Of a DNA stretch of 64,000 nt, positions 8,317 to 20,231 are shown piece after piece. The stretch is taken from NCBI GenBank assembly GCA_938074045.1, contig CALJGI010000020.1, positions 38,159 through 102,158 on the forward strand. The letters run 5' to 3'. How positions within the stretch are numbered: position 1 is the stretch's first letter; each line of letters opens with the position of its first letter. Origin of the DNA: an uncultured Halieaceae bacterium. Its GTDB lineage: Bacteria; Pseudomonadota; Gammaproteobacteria; Pseudomonadales; Halieaceae. Below the pieces are notes generated by a model, which saw nothing but the letters and a program-made list of their open reading frames with translations, ran no database searches and had not been told where the DNA came from. The position numbers were made by a program, and so were the translations under genes.

Positions 8317-9961
8317 TTTTAACTCCGATTGCGTGCCCCCGGTGGCATATTCGCGACGAAATTGCTCCAGGTGGGCCAGCAGTATGCTCAAGTCAGGTTT
8401 CAATGTATCAGGGCCATACAGAGAATTCTCCAATGCCAGCAGCTGGCTCTGCAGTTCGCTGTCGCCGCTGACTCTGCCAAGCCCCTCTATACCTTCTGAA
8501 TGGCCATCAGATACGACGTGCGTTGCCCATGCCTGCAGAGCTGTGCGAACAGCGCTGAGATCAGCGTCCTGAATCGCGGACTTTAATCGACCCCAGGATT
8601 CTTTTTCATCCGAACCGTCATCACCTGTCTGGTCAAGTCGCTCTTCAGAGCGATTTCTGCGCTTGCGATACAACAGCAACACGGTAACTGTCCAGCCCAA
8701 ACCCATGGTGATCGCTGCAACCTGCCACCAATTTGTCTGCCCGGCTATGTTTGCAGCAGCGGCGCTTGCCTCACCTGTGACAAGATTGTTTGCGGGGTAG
8801 GTAGTTTCTTGTGAACTTGTATCCTTCTCTGGGATGGGCACATTAATGACGCGACCTGGGACAACAATCCATTCATGTTGGTTTGTGGCTGTGTTCCACC
8901 AGGGTATGCGAAGCTCGGGAATCTCAAAGCGCCCGGGCCGGGTCACTACCACAGCGGTGGTCTCAACACGACGCCCACTGACGCCATGTTCAGCGTCAAC
9001 ATCTTCTATCAGGGGCTGTTCGGGGTAGAATTTCAAACCGGGCTGTTCCGTCATGGCCAATGGCGGCAGTTGTGCTCCCAGAACGCCATCTGCGCTCAGC
9101 GTAAGGACGCGGGTGGCAGATTCTCCAAGCTGCAGTGTTGCCGGATCTTTTGACCAGCTCTCATCTGCAGAGAGCTGGAGGGCCGGCAGCCATGAACCAG
9201 AGGTCCAGGCAGCGGGAACCGGTGCCACTTCAACTTCCAGTTCTGCACTGATTTTTTGATAGATTCTACCGGCGCCTCGATTGAACAGATTGCTACTGCG
9301 GCGCCCTTCTGTAGCTCGGAATGTTTGTGGGGGAATGATCAACACGCCACTCTTCTGCGGAAAAATTGCATATTTAAACTCGTAAACTCCATGCAGGATG
9401 CCATTGATCCTGGTCTGAAAACGATTCTCCGCCACCACCTTGACCAGCGCATCGTCGATGGTAAGGTCACTGAGGGATGGCTCGCTGAGGTTAACGCTGT
9501 GAAAAATGCGTAATGTGTAAAGCACCTGTCCCTGTACATAAATTTCATTGTGATCTGTTGAGCTGCTGATAAACACAGGTTCCAGCGTTCCGGGTACTGC
9601 CTTGGCCGGCTCACTGACTTTGATCGTGAGCTGATTGGATTCCTTTCCATCCACCGTCGCAGGCCCTATGACGATGGTGCCGGTTGTGGTCGGAGACATG
9701 GTGATGATGAGTTCGCTATAGCTCTCCATATTGCCATTTATCAGAGAAGTACGGCTGTTGGTACTTGAGCCCAGTATCTCGAAAGCGTCCCGCAGATCGC
9801 CCACCTCAGCGTTACTCAGATCTTCACCATCAGTCACCCGAAGCGTCAGTGTCACTATGTCTTCCAGCGTGACATCGCTGCGGTCAGTTGAAAGGATTAC
9901 CGCTGCGCGACCCGTTGTTGCCTGCAACAGCAACATGAGAGTCAGTCCCCAGAGTAATGGT

Positions 9962-9981
<20 letters not shown>
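8293..9981 (-). CDS. batD: BatD-like membrane protein
   Basis: A 562-residue BatD family protein, part of the MoxR/Bat group linked to envelope stress or aerotolerance. The N-terminus has a signal peptide (MKKNSGRPLLWGLTLMLLL, likely cut near GRA-AV). The periplasmic part consists of beta-rich repeats starting ILSTDRSDVTLEDIVTLTL. A single membrane helix (about WWQVAAITMGLGWTVTVLLL) follows, then a basic stop-transfer and a cytoplasmic helical tail. The start at 9981 is chosen to give the signal peptide; the frame extends upstream to 10053 inside batB. It overlaps batB by 20 bases and is the last gene of the operon. Confidence 0.85.
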
Positions 9982-11753
<1,772 letters not shown>

Positions 11754-11761
<8 letters not shown>

Positions 11762-12782
11762 TTGCGGTTCTCCATAGCTTGAATTGCTGCCTCACGTCCG
11801 GCCATGCTGTGCGGCTAGCTGCAATCACAAAACTTAACAACAGCGCTAGGCCCAATGGCCAGAAAAACAGGGCTTTTGTGGGTCTGAAGGTCAGTTCTTC
11901 CTGTTCTACGGGTTCCATGTTATTGATTACATGATATATCTCTTCCAGTTCAGTGGGATTACGCGCTCTGAAATATTTACCTCCTGTGGCATCGGCAATG
12001 CGCTGAAGGCTCTCTTCGTCGAGATCCCGGGAAGGGTTTACCCGCCTGCTACCCAACAATCCCCGCACGATCATTTCGTCAGCGCCGATACCCACGGTGT
12101 AGATGGTGACGCCTAATTTAGCTGCCATGTTGGCCGCGTGAAGGGGATCGACGCCGGTATTGTTCGCTCCATCCGTCAGCAGGACAATTACTCTACTTGC
12201 AGCTGGCCGATCACGAAGCCGTTTTACAGCCAGGCCAATAGCGTCTCCGATCGCCGTTGCCTGTTCGCCGGCAAATCCTATTTCCGCCTCATTCAGGAAG
12301 CGGCCGACTGTATTTGTATCAAAGGTCAGCGGTGACTGGATGTAAGCGTTTTCTCCGAAGAGGATCAGGCCAAGACGATCGCCCTGGCGTTGATCGATAA
12401 ATTCCCCCACTACGTTCTTGACCACAGTTATTCGCTGGACCTGGGTTTGACCAATCCGCATATCTTCCTGCCGCATTGAGCCGGAGATATCTACGGCAAC
12501 AAGTAAGTCTCTGCCTTCACTGGGCAATGCTATGGGGTCACCAACCCACTGTGGGCGTGCAGCGGCCAGTAGCAGCGCCAGCCACATCACCACACTCAAA
12601 AACTTCATTAGAGAGGAGTGTTGTGTTCGCGAATTTTCCGAACTCCCCGAGAGCTGGAGCCACTTTGCAGCGAACGGTGCCCTTAGTGCTGCTTGCTGTG
12701 TTCTGACGGGTGGTAGCAACCACCACATCAGCAGCGGCGCCGGCACCAACAGCAGCATGTGAGGCCAGAGGAGCTCTATCAT
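11754..12782 (-). CDS. batA: BatA-type VWA domain protein
   Basis: A 342-residue inner-membrane protein of the BatA/aerotolerance family. The order is an N-terminal membrane helix (5-24), a second helix (59-75), and a VWA domain with a perfect MIDAS motif DISGSM (98-103) and the downstream TDGANNTG element. A C-terminal helix follows (near FFWPLGLALLLSFVIAAS). VWA domains with intact MIDAS bind a metal and a partner protein, here probably the MoxR ATPase or BatB. It overlaps the DUF4381 gene by 4 bases (ATGA) and batB by 8, so the operon is translationally coupled. Confidence 0.92.
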
Positions 12783-13270
12783 TGGTTGATCCGATGGCGC
12801 TTTATCCAGTGCTGTGTCGCCCCGTGAATTGCCTCTGCGTCTGTTGAGGCGGTCTGTGTGGCGTAGGGGGCGTGCTGAAAACTATCTCCGAGGTCGGCAA
12901 ACGAATTGTCTCCCGTCACTTTTGCGTCCAGAAACTGTGTCCACTCCTCGCCAGTTAAACTGGCTACGCCCTCGTTGCCATAGTTCTTCAGAGCCACGCG
13001 CCGCAACAATTCGTGACAACGCTGGATAAACAGTTGAGAGTCGCCCTCACTAGCAAACTCCTCATAGTATGAGTGCAGCAGTTGCAAAGCGACACGAGCG
13101 GGTGCCTTGCGCTGCTGGTAGCGAAGGATTGCCGCTGTGCCAAAACACAGCAGCAAGATAGTTGCTGTAGCCAGTATCCACCACCCGATTGCCGGTGGCC
13201 ACCAACCTATGTCCGTTGTCAGATGGATGTCTCTGAGATTCTGTAGTGGATCAGCAGCGGGAATGTTCAA
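12779..13270 (-). CDS. DUF4381 membrane protein
   Basis: A 163-residue protein of DUF4381, almost always found between DUF58 and BatA genes. It has a short N-terminal segment with LRDIHLTTDIGWWPPAIGWW (about 12-31), one membrane helix (about 30-50), then a basic stretch and a cytoplasmic helical domain containing GNEGVASLTGEEWTQFLD. Function is unknown beyond association with the MoxR-VWA complex. Start and stop overlap both neighbours by 4 bases. Confidence 0.85.
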   Translation of the reverse strand: MNIPAADPLQNLRDIHLTTDIGWWPPAIGWWILATATILLLCFGTAAILRYQQRKAPARVALQLLHSYYEEFASEGDSQLFIQRCHELLRRVALKNYGNEGVASLTGEEWTQFLDAKVTGDNSFADLGDSFQHAPYATQTASTDAEAIHGATQHWIKRHRINQ

Positions 13271-14217
13271 GGCATGCTTCCCCGTACCGTTTTTCCATAG
13301 TACCGCTGGAGCACCTCCAGAGCTGCGCTCCCTGAATCCAGTTGCAGGAAAGGCGCACCAGATCGGTTCAGTTGATCTTTGAGAAGATTGGTTTCCCGTT
13401 CATGATCGTCGCGATAGCGACTGCGTGCCGCAGGGTTGCCGGTGGCGACCTCTGCTCGCAAATCACCTTTTGACACGGTGTAACGTCCGCTGGGTGGAAG
13501 CTCCCGCTCCAATTGATCGGAGACGTGTATAGCCGTCACCTCTGTGTGACGGGATAGTTGGTGGAACTGTTCACGTGCTTGCTCTGAGTTCGCGCCGTTG
13601 AAATCACTGATGATAAAGATAGCGGTTCCAGGTCGTGCTATACGGCGCAGATCCCGTAACATGTCGGAGAACTGAAAAGGGTCAGGTATGGCAGGGTGTG
13701 GCAGTGCCTGATTCATAGCAGCCAGGTGATGCAAGAGAGCCAGCACAGACTGACGACTTCGTTTTGGACGTATTTCGTGATGACTGTTGTCGCTGAAGAT
13801 CAATCCTCCGACCCTGTCGCCAACCTGCAGTCCGCTCCAGGCCAGTATGGCGGCAATGTGAGCGGCGGTCACTGACTTGAAACAGCCCCGGCTTCCAAAA
13901 AACATGTCAGATCGCTGATCGACCACCACTAGCAGCGGGCGCTCCCGTTCCTCCCGAAACAGTTTTGTGTGTGCACTTCCGGAGCGGGCTGTAACGCGCC
14001 AGTCTATGGTTCTTATGTCATCGCCCGGCTGATATCGTCTGACCTCTTCAAAGTCTATGCCGCGTCCGCGAAAATTGGTTTTGTTCGAACCGGCAAGAAG
14101 AGAGAGCGCTTTCTTTCGCTGTTTCAACTGGAGTTGTCCACCCTGGAAGCGCAGTGCAATCAGCTCTTCCAACTGACAGTAGACGCCGCGCGGCTGCAGA
14201 TTTTTGGTCGCTACCAT
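13267..14217 (-). CDS. DUF58 domain protein
   Basis: A 316-residue soluble protein. The DUF58 signature YQPGDDIRTIDWRVTAR appears about a quarter of the way in, followed by a VWA-like half (LLVVVDQRSDMFFGS). No membrane helix is visible, unlike the second DUF58 protein at 43.9 kb. These proteins accompany MoxR ATPases and are thought to act as adaptors. It lies 7 bases downstream of the moxR stop and overlaps the DUF4381 gene by 4 bases. Confidence 0.9.
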   Translation of the reverse strand: MVATKNLQPRGVYCQLEELIALRFQGGQLQLKQRKKALSLLAGSNKTNFRGRGIDFEEVRRYQPGDDIRTIDWRVTARSGSAHTKLFREERERPLLVVVDQRSDMFFGSRGCFKSVTAAHIAAILAWSGLQVGDRVGGLIFSDNSHHEIRPKRSRQSVLALLHHLAAMNQALPHPAIPDPFQFSDMLRDLRRIARPGTAIFIISDFNGANSEQAREQFHQLSRHTEVTAIHVSDQLERELPPSGRYTVSKGDLRAEVATGNPAARSRYRDDHERETNLLKDQLNRSGAPFLQLDSGSAALEVLQRYYGKTVRGSMP

Positions 14218-14224
14218 GAACAGA

Positions 14225-15184
14225 CTAGCTCACTGGAACTTTAGTGATCAGCTCAGCAATGGCGTCATCCGTACTAATGCCATTTGCTTCGGCTTCAAAA
14301 CTCAGTATCAATCGGTGTCGCAGTACATCCGGCAATACGGCCTGTACGTCATCGGGGGTTACAAAGTCCCGGCCTCGCAACCATGCGTGTGCCCGGGCGC
14401 AGCGGTCCAGTGATATTGTGGCTCTGGGACTGCCTCCATATTCCAGCCAAGCATCCAACTGTTTAGAGTAAGGTTCTGGGTCTCGGGTTGCCATCACCAA
14501 CTGGACGATGTAGTCCTCGACCGGTTCGGCCATATGCATTTCCAGTACCTGTTGGCGAGCAGAGAAAATTGACTCTTGCGCCAGCGTGGCTTCCTCTCGC
14601 GTGCCTACCCTGGTGTCGGCTTCACCTCGCACCAGGCGCAGTATTTCCTTCTCGGCACCGGAAGATGGGTAGCCGACATTTACATGCATCAGGAAACGGT
14701 CGAGTTGAGCCTCGGGGAGGGGATAGGTACCTTCCTGCTCGATCGGGTTCTGTGTGGCCATAACCAGAAACAGTGGTGGGAGGTCCAGGGTATCACTGCC
14801 AACACTCACCTGGCGCTCAGCCATTGCTTCGAGAAGTGCGGACTGTACCTTCGCTGGCGCTCGGTTGACCTCATCTGCCAGCACCAAATTATGAAAAATT
14901 GGCCCACGCTGAAAATGGAAGCTCGAATCCTGGGGGCGATAAATCTCGGTGCCGGTAATATCGCCCGGTAGGAGATCTGGCGTGAATTGTATACGCTGGA
15001 AGTCTCCCTCTACCCGGTCGGCAAGCGCTTTGATCGCTTTTGTCTTGGCCAGTCCAGGGGCGCCCTCCACCAGCAAGTGGCCGTCTGCCAGCAAGGCGAT
15101 CAGCAATCGCTCTACCAGATGGTGTTGACCGACGATGGTCTCGTTCATTGATGACTGTAGTGCTGCGAAGGTGTTCGCTTCCAC
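14225..15184 (-). CDS. moxR: MoxR family AAA+ ATPase
   Basis: A 319-residue cytoplasmic ATPase that works with VWA proteins as a chaperone-like machine. Walker A GAPGLAKT (41-48), Walker B LVLADE (100-105) and the sensor region ATQNPIEQEGTYPLPEAQLDRF are intact. I place the start at GTG 15184: it gives the normal family length, has GGGGA nine bases upstream, and lies just downstream of a promoter-like pair. The longer frame to 15331 would begin upstream of that promoter and adds residues not typical of the family. First gene of the minus-strand operon moxR-DUF58-DUF4381-batA-batB/C-batD. Confidence 0.92.
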   Translation of the reverse strand: MEANTFAALQSSMNETIVGQHHLVERLLIALLADGHLLVEGAPGLAKTKAIKALADRVEGDFQRIQFTPDLLPGDITGTEIYRPQDSSFHFQRGPIFHNLVLADEVNRAPAKVQSALLEAMAERQVSVGSDTLDLPPLFLVMATQNPIEQEGTYPLPEAQLDRFLMHVNVGYPSSGAEKEILRLVRGEADTRVGTREEATLAQESIFSARQQVLEMHMAEPVEDYIVQLVMATRDPEPYSKQLDAWLEYGGSPRATISLDRCARAHAWLRGRDFVTPDDVQAVLPDVLRHRLILSFEAEANGISTDDAIAELITKVPVS

Positions 15185-15216
15185 GCTTGAAAATCCCCAT
15201 GTAAAAAGTGCGGTGC

Positions 15217-15244
15217 ATTGTAACCAAACCGCTGTTCCAGTCCA
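15217..15244 (-). promoter_or_regulatory. Candidate sigma-70 promoter of the moxR-bat operon
   Basis: On the minus strand TGGACT (15244-15239) and TACAAT (15222-15217) are separated by 16 bases. The -35 matches 4 of 6 and the -10 matches 5 of 6 consensus positions. Transcription would begin near 15210, about 25 bases before GTG 15184, which supports that start. Prediction only. Confidence 0.4.
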
Positions 15245-15371
15245 GCTATCAGCTGTTGAAATTGACAAGCTGACGGGCCTGGAGTTCCCCTGGACGTATT
15301 CCAGCCACAATGACATATGACGGGGCCCCACCTTGGTCTATAGTAGCAACACAAGTACGTGAAGGTATGGC

Positions 15372-18300
15372 ATGGGATGGGAAGAAGAAAAACAAAATGT
15401 CCTTGGTCAGCTTGACGACGAGATACAGCTAAAACTCCCGGGGGATTCCGCAGAATCAGTACGCGATTTCGCTGTTCAGTTCTATCGTTCTTTTCCCGCC
15501 GAAGATCTGCAGGACCGGCGCGTTGCAGATATATTTGGAGTAACCTACGGCAATTGGCAATTCCTGGCCAGGTATGACGGCCAGGAGGCCAAGGTTCGTG
15601 TCTTCAATCCGGATTTTGAAAAGCACGGTTGGCATCTCAATCACACAGTTGTCGTGGTTTTGTGCCGAAACATGCCATTCTGTGTCGATTCAGTGCGGGG
15701 TGAGCTGAACAGACGTCATGTTGCTGTCCATGTCCTGCACAGCGAAAATTTTCGCATATTGCGGGATAACGAAAAATTTCAGCGTCTGTTAGCGCCCGAT
15801 GACTTGCCGGATGAGTTTTCTGCGGAAAGCTTGCTTTATCTGGAGATTACTCGGCACAGTGATCAGGATGTTTGTTCTGAGATAGCAGAAGCCCTGGTTG
15901 ATGTTCTCCGTGAGGTCAGGCTGGCTATTGAAAGCTTTCAGGCTATGTGCGATCAGGCTATTGCGGTAGCCGAAGCTGTTGCCTCTGCTCCCAACGGGGG
16001 GACTGAAGAAAAGACTGAGGTTGAAGCCTTTTGTCGCTGGCTGGTGGATGGACATCTTACATTTCTTGGCTATGAGTGCTTCAGTATTGAGTATACCGAC
16101 TCCCATCTGCAGCTGCGTAGTCATCAGGACAAAGCACTGGGTCTTCTCGCTAAGCGCAAAACTCGTGGTGAAGAAACTCTGGCTCACCAACTTACGGGTA
16201 GAGAAGAGGGCGGACTCAGACAGCAACTGACCTTCTCAAAATCATCCGTACGTAGTCGCGTTCATCGCACGGTGTACCCGGATTATATCGCGATCAAGGA
16301 ATACGATTCTGATGGAAAGATTTTGCGTTGGCATCGGTTTATGGGCCTTTTTACCTCCCTTGTTTACACACAGAGTCTGGATCAGGTGCCGGTCATTGCG
16401 AGCAAAGTCGCGGAGGTAATAGAAGCTTCGAAGCTGGATCGTAATAGCCATGAGGGCAAAGAGCTGCTGCGCGTACTGGAGGTTCTGCCCCGGGATGAGG
16501 TTTTCCAGTGCACTGTTGATCAGCTCACGCGCACAGCGCTTAGTGTGGTGCAGCTCAAGGAACGGCGAAAAGTTCGTCTTATCATGCGCAGAGATTCCAG
16601 TAGTGCATTTTTCAGTTGTTTGGTTTTCAGTCCACGGGATAGTTTTAATACCGAGTTGCGTCTGAAAATGCGCGATATCCTGTGCGATGCACTGGGAGCA
16701 CTTGAGTCTGAATTTACAACGTTTTTCAGCGAATCGGTGCTCGCAAGAGTACATTTTGTTATTCGCGTTGACCCACAGCGCGAAATCTCCTTTGATGAAC
16801 GAGCGCTGGAGCGTGCAATTTACCAGGCGAGCCTTTACTGGCCGGACCAATTACAGACACTTTTGGTGGAAGAATATGGCGAAGAATTGGGAGACAGCCT
16901 GGGTAAGGAATTCGCAGAAGGCTTTTCTCCTGGATACTGCGATGATTTTGAGCCGCGTGTCGCCGTACATGACATCGCACGGATTCAGAAGCTGGAGTCG
17001 GAAAATGATATAGCCATGAGCTTCTACCGTGTTATCGGGGAAGCGGAGCAGGCGTTGCATTTTCGATTGTTTCATCGCAATCACCCACTGTCCCTGTCGG
17101 ATGTAATGCCCATTTTGGAAAATCTGGGTATGCAGGTCGCCCGCGAGACGCCTTATGAAATCCTTGGAGCTCAGGGTCAGGTCTACTGGGTGCAGGATTT
17201 CAGTCTGGTGTACGCATTGGACTCTGAGGTTGAGTTGGAACATGTAGAGCAAAAGTTCAAGGATGCCTTTGCTGCGGTGTGGTATGGGCAGTGTGAGAGT
17301 GACAGTTTCAACCGGCTGCTGGTCGGCACACAGCTCACTTGGCGTGAAATTTCAGTACTGCGTGCATATGCCCATTACATGAAACAGATACAATTTCCCT
17401 TCAGCAGTGAATTTATTGCTGACACTCTGTCGAGACATTTACCGCTGACTCTAAGATTGTATAGCTTATTCAGGGCACGCTTTGAGCCCCAATCAGGTCT
17501 CCAGGAGTCAGAGATCGCAGATGAGGTGCTCGCATCGCTGGATGCGGTGGCGGATCTCTCCGAAGATCGGGTGGTCAGAGAGTTTTATCTGCTTATGCGA
17601 GCCACCGTTCGCACCAACTACTTCCAGTCCAGAGAGGACGGCAGTTGCAAGCCGTCCCTATCGTTAAAATTACTACCCGAGAAAATAGCAGACCTGCCAC
17701 TACCGCGTCCGCGGTATGAAATTTTCGTATATTCGCCGCGTGTTGAAGGCGTTCATCTGCGTGGTGGGGCTGTAGCACGTGGTGGATTGCGCTGGTCAGA
17801 GCGCCATGAAGACTTCCGTACAGAGGTGCTGGGACTGGTCAAGGCGCAGCAGGTTAAGAATGCCGTGATTGTACCCGTGGGTGCCAAGGGTGGTTTTGTC
17901 TGTAAACAAATGCCCACTAATGCGAGCCGGGAAGAAATACAGGCCGAAGGGATAGCTTGCTACAGGCAATTTATAACAGGTCTGCTGGATATCACCGATA
18001 ATCTGGTCTCCGGAAAGGTGGTAGTACCCGCAGATATGGTTCGACATGATGGCGATGACACATATTTGGTGGTAGCCGCTGACAAAGGTACCGCTACCTT
18101 TTCCGATATAGCGAATGGAATTTCAGCTGACTACAATTTTTGGCTTGGCGACGCATTTGCCAGTGGCGGTAGTGTGGGCTATGACCATAAGAAAATGGGC
18201 ATCACTGCTCGCGGTGCATGGGTTTCAGTGCAACGCCATTTCAGGGAATTTGCCTGTGATGTACAAAATCAGGATTTTACTGTCATAGGCATCGGTGACA

Positions 18301-20183
18301 TGGCTGGTGACGTGTTTGGCAATGGCATGTTGCTGTCAAACCATATACGTCTTCTTGCGGCCTTCAATCACCGACACATATTTATAGATCCGAACCCGGA
18401 CCCGGCTTCCAGCTATGTCGAGCGTAAACGGCTGTTTGACACGAGTGGAAGTGGTTGGGATGACTATGACGCAACGCTGATCTCAAAGGGTGGAGCGGTA
18501 TTTGACCGCAGTGCCAAATCCATCCAGATCTCGATGCAGATGAAACAATGCTTTGCCATTGATGCTGACAGCTTGACGCCAGCGGATTTGATCTCTGCAC
18601 TGCTGTGTGCGCCTGTTGATCTAATCTGGAATGGAGGAATAGGCACTTACGTGAAGTCATCCAGCGAGTCTCACGCTGAAGTGGGTGACAAGGCCAATGA
18701 TGGTTTGCGTGTTAACGCCAGGGATCTGCGCTGTCGGGTTGTGGGCGAGGGCGGTAATCTTGGCATGACGCAACTCGGGAGAATTGAATTCGCTCTGCAA
18801 GGTGGTCGGGTCAATACTGACTTTATTGACAATGCAGCTGGAGTTGATTGCTCTGATCATGAGGTCAACGTCAAGATATTGTTGAACACCTTGGTGGCCG
18901 CGGGGGACATGACCTTTAAACAACGCGATCAGTTGTTAGTAGATATGACCGAGAACGTAGCCGATCTGGTGCTGAGAAACAATTACGCCCAGGTACAGGC
19001 AATCAGTCTCGCTGAACATCAGGCAATGCGCAGGGCGGGTGAATTTCGCCGGCTGATCAGCCAGATGGTGGAGCAGGGTAAACTTGACCGTGGACTCGAA
19101 TATCTGCCCGAGGACGATGCTCTGGTGGAGCGAAACAACCACGGTATGAGCCTTACCCGACCAGAACTTTCTGTGCTTGTTTCCTATAGCAAGGCGGACC
19201 TAAAAGAAGAGTTTATGGACTCGGTAGTCGGCGATGATGCATTGTTGGGAACATTCGTCAGATCGGCGTTCCCCACCCAGGTGGTGCGACAGTTCGATGA
19301 CGAAATTGGAACTCACCAACTACGTCGGGAGATTATTGCGACACAGGTGGCCAATGATCTCGTCAATCATATGGGTGTTCATTTTGTCCCGAGGCTGGCT
19401 AATTCTACCGGCGCATCACCCGCCATAATTGCGCAGGCCTATGTGACCGTTCGTACTGTGTTGGGGGTGGCCGGCGGATGGCAGGCGATTGAAGCTTTGG
19501 ATTACAAGGTTGATAGCGCCATCCAGTTGGAGATGATGCAGGATATACGGCGATTGGTGCGTCGTGCGAGCCGTTGGTTTATCCGCAATCGCCGTACCAA
19601 ACTGGATCCTGCCAGAGAAGTCGAGACTTTCAGTGACCCGGTTGGGAAGCTGGCTGTTGCGCTGCCAACGCTGCTCCAGGGTCACCTAGAGGAGACCCGG
19701 CTGGAGCATCGCCAGCGACTGCTGGTGGCGGGAGTGCCAGAGAAATTGGCTGATATGATGGCGGTGTTGCAACATCGATACTCTTTGCTGGGTATTGCCG
19801 AAGCAGCGCGCGATCAGAACGCAGACGCACACGAGTTTGCGCAGTTATATTTTAAGCTGGGCGAGTACCTGGAGATCGACTGGTTCGCCAGTCAGGTGCT
19901 GAAGGCCAAAGTGGAAAATAATTGGCAGGCTATTGCACGGGAGACTTTTCTCGACGACCTGGAGTGGCAGCAACGTCTTCTGACTGTAGGTGCACTTCAG
20001 CATATGGAGCAAGAAAGAAACGCTGATGAATGCATTCGCATATGGGCTGAACACCAGTCCAGATTGGTCGACAGGTGGCGCCTGCTCATTCAGGAAATGC
20101 ACACCCTGCAAATACCGGAATATGCCATGTTCTCTGTCGCTATTCGCGAGTTAATGAATCTGGCGCAATCGAGCGTGCACTGA
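15372..20183 (+). CDS. gdhB: NAD-specific glutamate dehydrogenase (giant, 180 kDa class)
   Basis: A 1603-residue enzyme converting glutamate to 2-oxoglutarate and ammonia with NAD, mainly catabolic. Size and domain order fit the large NAD-GDH class known from Pseudomonas: a long N-terminal region with ACT-like regulatory segments (about 1-650), then the catalytic domain from about 790. GGLRWSERHEDFRTEVLGL (about 800-818) and VIVPVGAKGGFV (about 829-840) hold the substrate-site lysines, and GIGDMAGDVFGNGML (about 973-987) is the NAD-binding loop. Start ATG 15372 has GAAGG about 9 bases upstream. It is divergent from moxR with a 187-base gap. A TATAGT box at about 15338-15343 is a weak promoter candidate. 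The family is usually controlled allosterically; no regulator gene is adjacent. Confidence 0.96.
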   Translation: MGWEEEKQNVLGQLDDEIQLKLPGDSAESVRDFAVQFYRSFPAEDLQDRRVADIFGVTYGNWQFLARYDGQEAKVRVFNPDFEKHGWHLNHTVVVVLCRNMPFCVDSVRGELNRRHVAVHVLHSENFRILRDNEKFQRLLAPDDLPDEFSAESLLYLEITRHSDQDVCSEIAEALVDVLREVRLAIESFQAMCDQAIAVAEAVASAPNGGTEEKTEVEAFCRWLVDGHLTFLGYECFSIEYTDSHLQLRSHQDKALGLLAKRKTRGEETLAHQLTGREEGGLRQQLTFSKSSVRSRVHRTVYPDYIAIKEYDSDGKILRWHRFMGLFTSLVYTQSLDQVPVIASKVAEVIEASKLDRNSHEGKELLRVLEVLPRDEVFQCTVDQLTRTALSVVQLKERRKVRLIMRRDSSSAFFSCLVFSPRDSFNTELRLKMRDILCDALGALESEFTTFFSESVLARVHFVIRVDPQREISFDERALERAIYQASLYWPDQLQTLLVEEYGEELGDSLGKEFAEGFSPGYCDDFEPRVAVHDIARIQKLESENDIAMSFYRVIGEAEQALHFRLFHRNHPLSLSDVMPILENLGMQVARETPYEILGAQGQVYWVQDFSLVYALDSEVELEHVEQKFKDAFAAVWYGQCESDSFNRLLVGTQLTWREISVLRAYAHYMKQIQFPFSSEFIADTLSRHLPLTLRLYSLFRARFEPQSGLQESEIADEVLASLDAVADLSEDRVVREFYLLMRATVRTNYFQSREDGSCKPSLSLKLLPEKIADLPLPRPRYEIFVYSPRVEGVHLRGGAVARGGLRWSERHEDFRTEVLGLVKAQQVKNAVIVPVGAKGGFVCKQMPTNASREEIQAEGIACYRQFITGLLDITDNLVSGKVVVPADMVRHDGDDTYLVVAADKGTATFSDIANGISADYNFWLGDAFASGGSVGYDHKKMGITARGAWVSVQRHFREFACDVQNQDFTVIGIGDMAGDVFGNGMLLSNHIRLLAAFNHRHIFIDPNPDPASSYVERKRLFDTSGSGWDDYDATLISKGGAVFDRSAKSIQISMQMKQCFAIDADSLTPADLISALLCAPVDLIWNGGIGTYVKSSSESHAEVGDKANDGLRVNARDLRCRVVGEGGNLGMTQLGRIEFALQGGRVNTDFIDNAAGVDCSDHEVNVKILLNTLVAAGDMTFKQRDQLLVDMTENVADLVLRNNYAQVQAISLAEHQAMRRAGEFRRLISQMVEQGKLDRGLEYLPEDDALVERNNHGMSLTRPELSVLVSYSKADLKEEFMDSVVGDDALLGTFVRSAFPTQVVRQFDDEIGTHQLRREIIATQVANDLVNHMGVHFVPRLANSTGASPAIIAQAYVTVRTVLGVAGGWQAIEALDYKVDSAIQLEMMQDIRRLVRRASRWFIRNRRTKLDPAREVETFSDPVGKLAVALPTLLQGHLEETRLEHRQRLLVAGVPEKLADMMAVLQHRYSLLGIAEAARDQNADAHEFAQLYFKLGEYLEIDWFASQVLKAKVENNWQAIARETFLDDLEWQQRLLTVGALQHMEQERNADECIRIWAEHQSRLVDRWRLLIQEMHTLQIPEYAMFSVAIRELMNLAQSSVH

Positions 20184-20231
20184 GAAGGCAGGCGGGTTAA
20201 CATCGCGCACCCGCGCCATGATCAATATTCT

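Noticed and set aside
16242..16850. 202-codon minus-strand frame inside gdhB
   Set aside because: Shadow of a strongly supported gene; no plausible start signal or domain.
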